Source: Candidatus Helarchaeota archaeon (GTDB taxonomy: Archaea; Asgardarchaeota; Lokiarchaeia; Helarchaeales; HEL-GB-A). Taken from it: a stretch of 48,550 nt of DNA. A program made the position numbers and the translations under genes. Shown piece by piece: positions 48,021 through 48,550 of this stretch. The stretch lies in NCBI GenBank assembly GCA_016840125.1, contig JAEOSY010000020.1, positions 1-48,550 of the forward strand, written 5' to 3'. A model generated the notes under the pieces. It ran no database searches. It was not told the origin of the DNA and saw only the letters and a program-made list of their open reading frames with translations. Position 1 is the stretch's first letter, and the number at the start of each line of letters is the position of its first letter.

Positions 48021-48550
48021 CGTTTATAACTTCCCAAAATTAGGGTTAATATCTATTTCAATAAAGATACCACGATTATAACTTATAGCTATGCAAGGGT
48101 ACAAAATTTTTAATTATTTTCAATGTAACCTGATTATTTCATAAGCTGAGATCTTTTTAAATTTTAAAAAAAATTTTAATTTTTTGATGATCAGAGGATG
48201 TGGTTTCTAATTTTTAGAAGTTTTTACTGGTTTTAATATCACAGAAACACTCTTGGAAGCACTCTATGAGACATGTCATCGGACGTAAGTTCCAGATACA
48301 CTTTATGGCGCGCGTAAAGAATAGTGCAACAGGATTACGGGAGATATAAGTAGAAAAAGCATTAGATCTCCCTCCTGAAAGCTGTGAGCTGTATCTCGGC
48401 CCCTTTAGAGTGTAGTGATCAACCACTACAAAGATTTAAAAGGCGTTTTTCGTAAATTCTTACGAAATTGTAACTGTAGTTAACCCTGACCGAAGGATTC
48501 TGTCGAATAGATGTTTTAAATGAGAAAAGAGTAATTTCATCGAAATCCTC
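48021..48550. other. Right-end intergenic region with a palindrome and possible RNA
   Basis: GTAGTG-ATCAAC-CACTAC (48411-48428) is a perfect 6-bp inverted repeat. On the minus strand it lies about 10-20 bp after a TATA-like TTTTAAAT (about 48436), so transcription leftward through 48200-48420 is possible. The minus-strand open frame there (48214-48426) is not protein-like in composition. The stretch has a moderately higher GC content than its flanks and could hold a short RNA, but no known family was matched. Confidence 0.35.

Noticed and set aside
48214..48426. Minus-strand open frame of 70 codons at the right end
   Set aside because: Cysteine/arginine-rich random-looking sequence over a palindrome; no family or ribosome-binding site.
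1..48550. CRISPR array
   Set aside because: No regularly spaced direct repeats of 24-40 bp were seen anywhere, and no cas genes are present.

Overview
The window is chromosomal DNA of an archaeon. Its information-processing genes are archaeal: Orc1/Cdc6, a replication factor C small subunit, a TFB-like factor, ribosomal protein eS17, NMD3, eIF2-beta, RIO1 kinase, a Dim2-like KH protein and geranylgeranyl reductase. The DNA is AT-rich. Roadblock-fold proteins occur repeatedly, one beside an MglA/Ras-like GTPase. There is also a longin-like small protein, a Get3/ArsA ATPase and a ubiquitin-like sulfur-carrier protein with a C-terminal tail. Together these suggest an Asgard archaeon, but that placement is inference.

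Layout. 1-10.5 kb: ferredoxin tail, a degenerate alkaline-phosphatase-fold protein, a tRNA-Thr with two introns, the ubiquitin-like protein, eS17, a surface glycoprotein, a three-gene roadblock / unknown / MglA-like GTPase operon, Orc1/Cdc6 and a HypE-like protein. 10.6-12.65 kb: an accessory island with a zinc-ribbon plus nuclease-like protein and a decayed partial copy of it. 12.8-24.4 kb: RFC-S, TFB, roadblock, B12-radical SAM, HAD, YjbQ, ABC ATPase, Get3, RpiA, tRNA-Arg with two introns, a longin-like protein, an unidentified structured RNA of about 340 nt, a p27-type zinc ribbon and a YkgJ-type protein. 24.4-36 kb: a TnpB remnant, then a secretion or DNA-transfer module. The module has a membrane-anchored HerA/VirB4-like ATPase, two paralogous small membrane proteins, a TadC-like membrane protein, further membrane proteins, a beta-helix surface protein and a TadA/VirB11-like ATPase with a cysteine-rich N-terminus. 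Its promoter region carries a motif repeated three times. 36.5-38.5 kb: a tRNA-Ser(GCT) gene broken into two parts by about 1.9 kb. The insert carries two paralogous nuclease-like genes, one with a frameshift, and an intact tRNA-Ser(GCT). 38.56-38.88 kb: SRP RNA. 39-48 kb: a tRNA thiolation enzyme, a site-2 protease, CutA, tRNA-Glu and tRNA-Asn with introns, and a long minus-strand informational cluster (RPA-like, eIF2-beta, DUF424, NMD3, geranylgeranyl reductase, RIO1, KH).

The strongest leads are: the disrupted tRNA-Ser with a cargo tRNA of the same anticodon; the unusual number and position of tRNA introns, three of them in the variable loop; the secretion/DNA-transfer module with its repeated promoter architecture; the unassigned structured RNA, which shares an 11-bp upstream motif with the SRP RNA gene; and the roadblock/unknown/GTPase operon.
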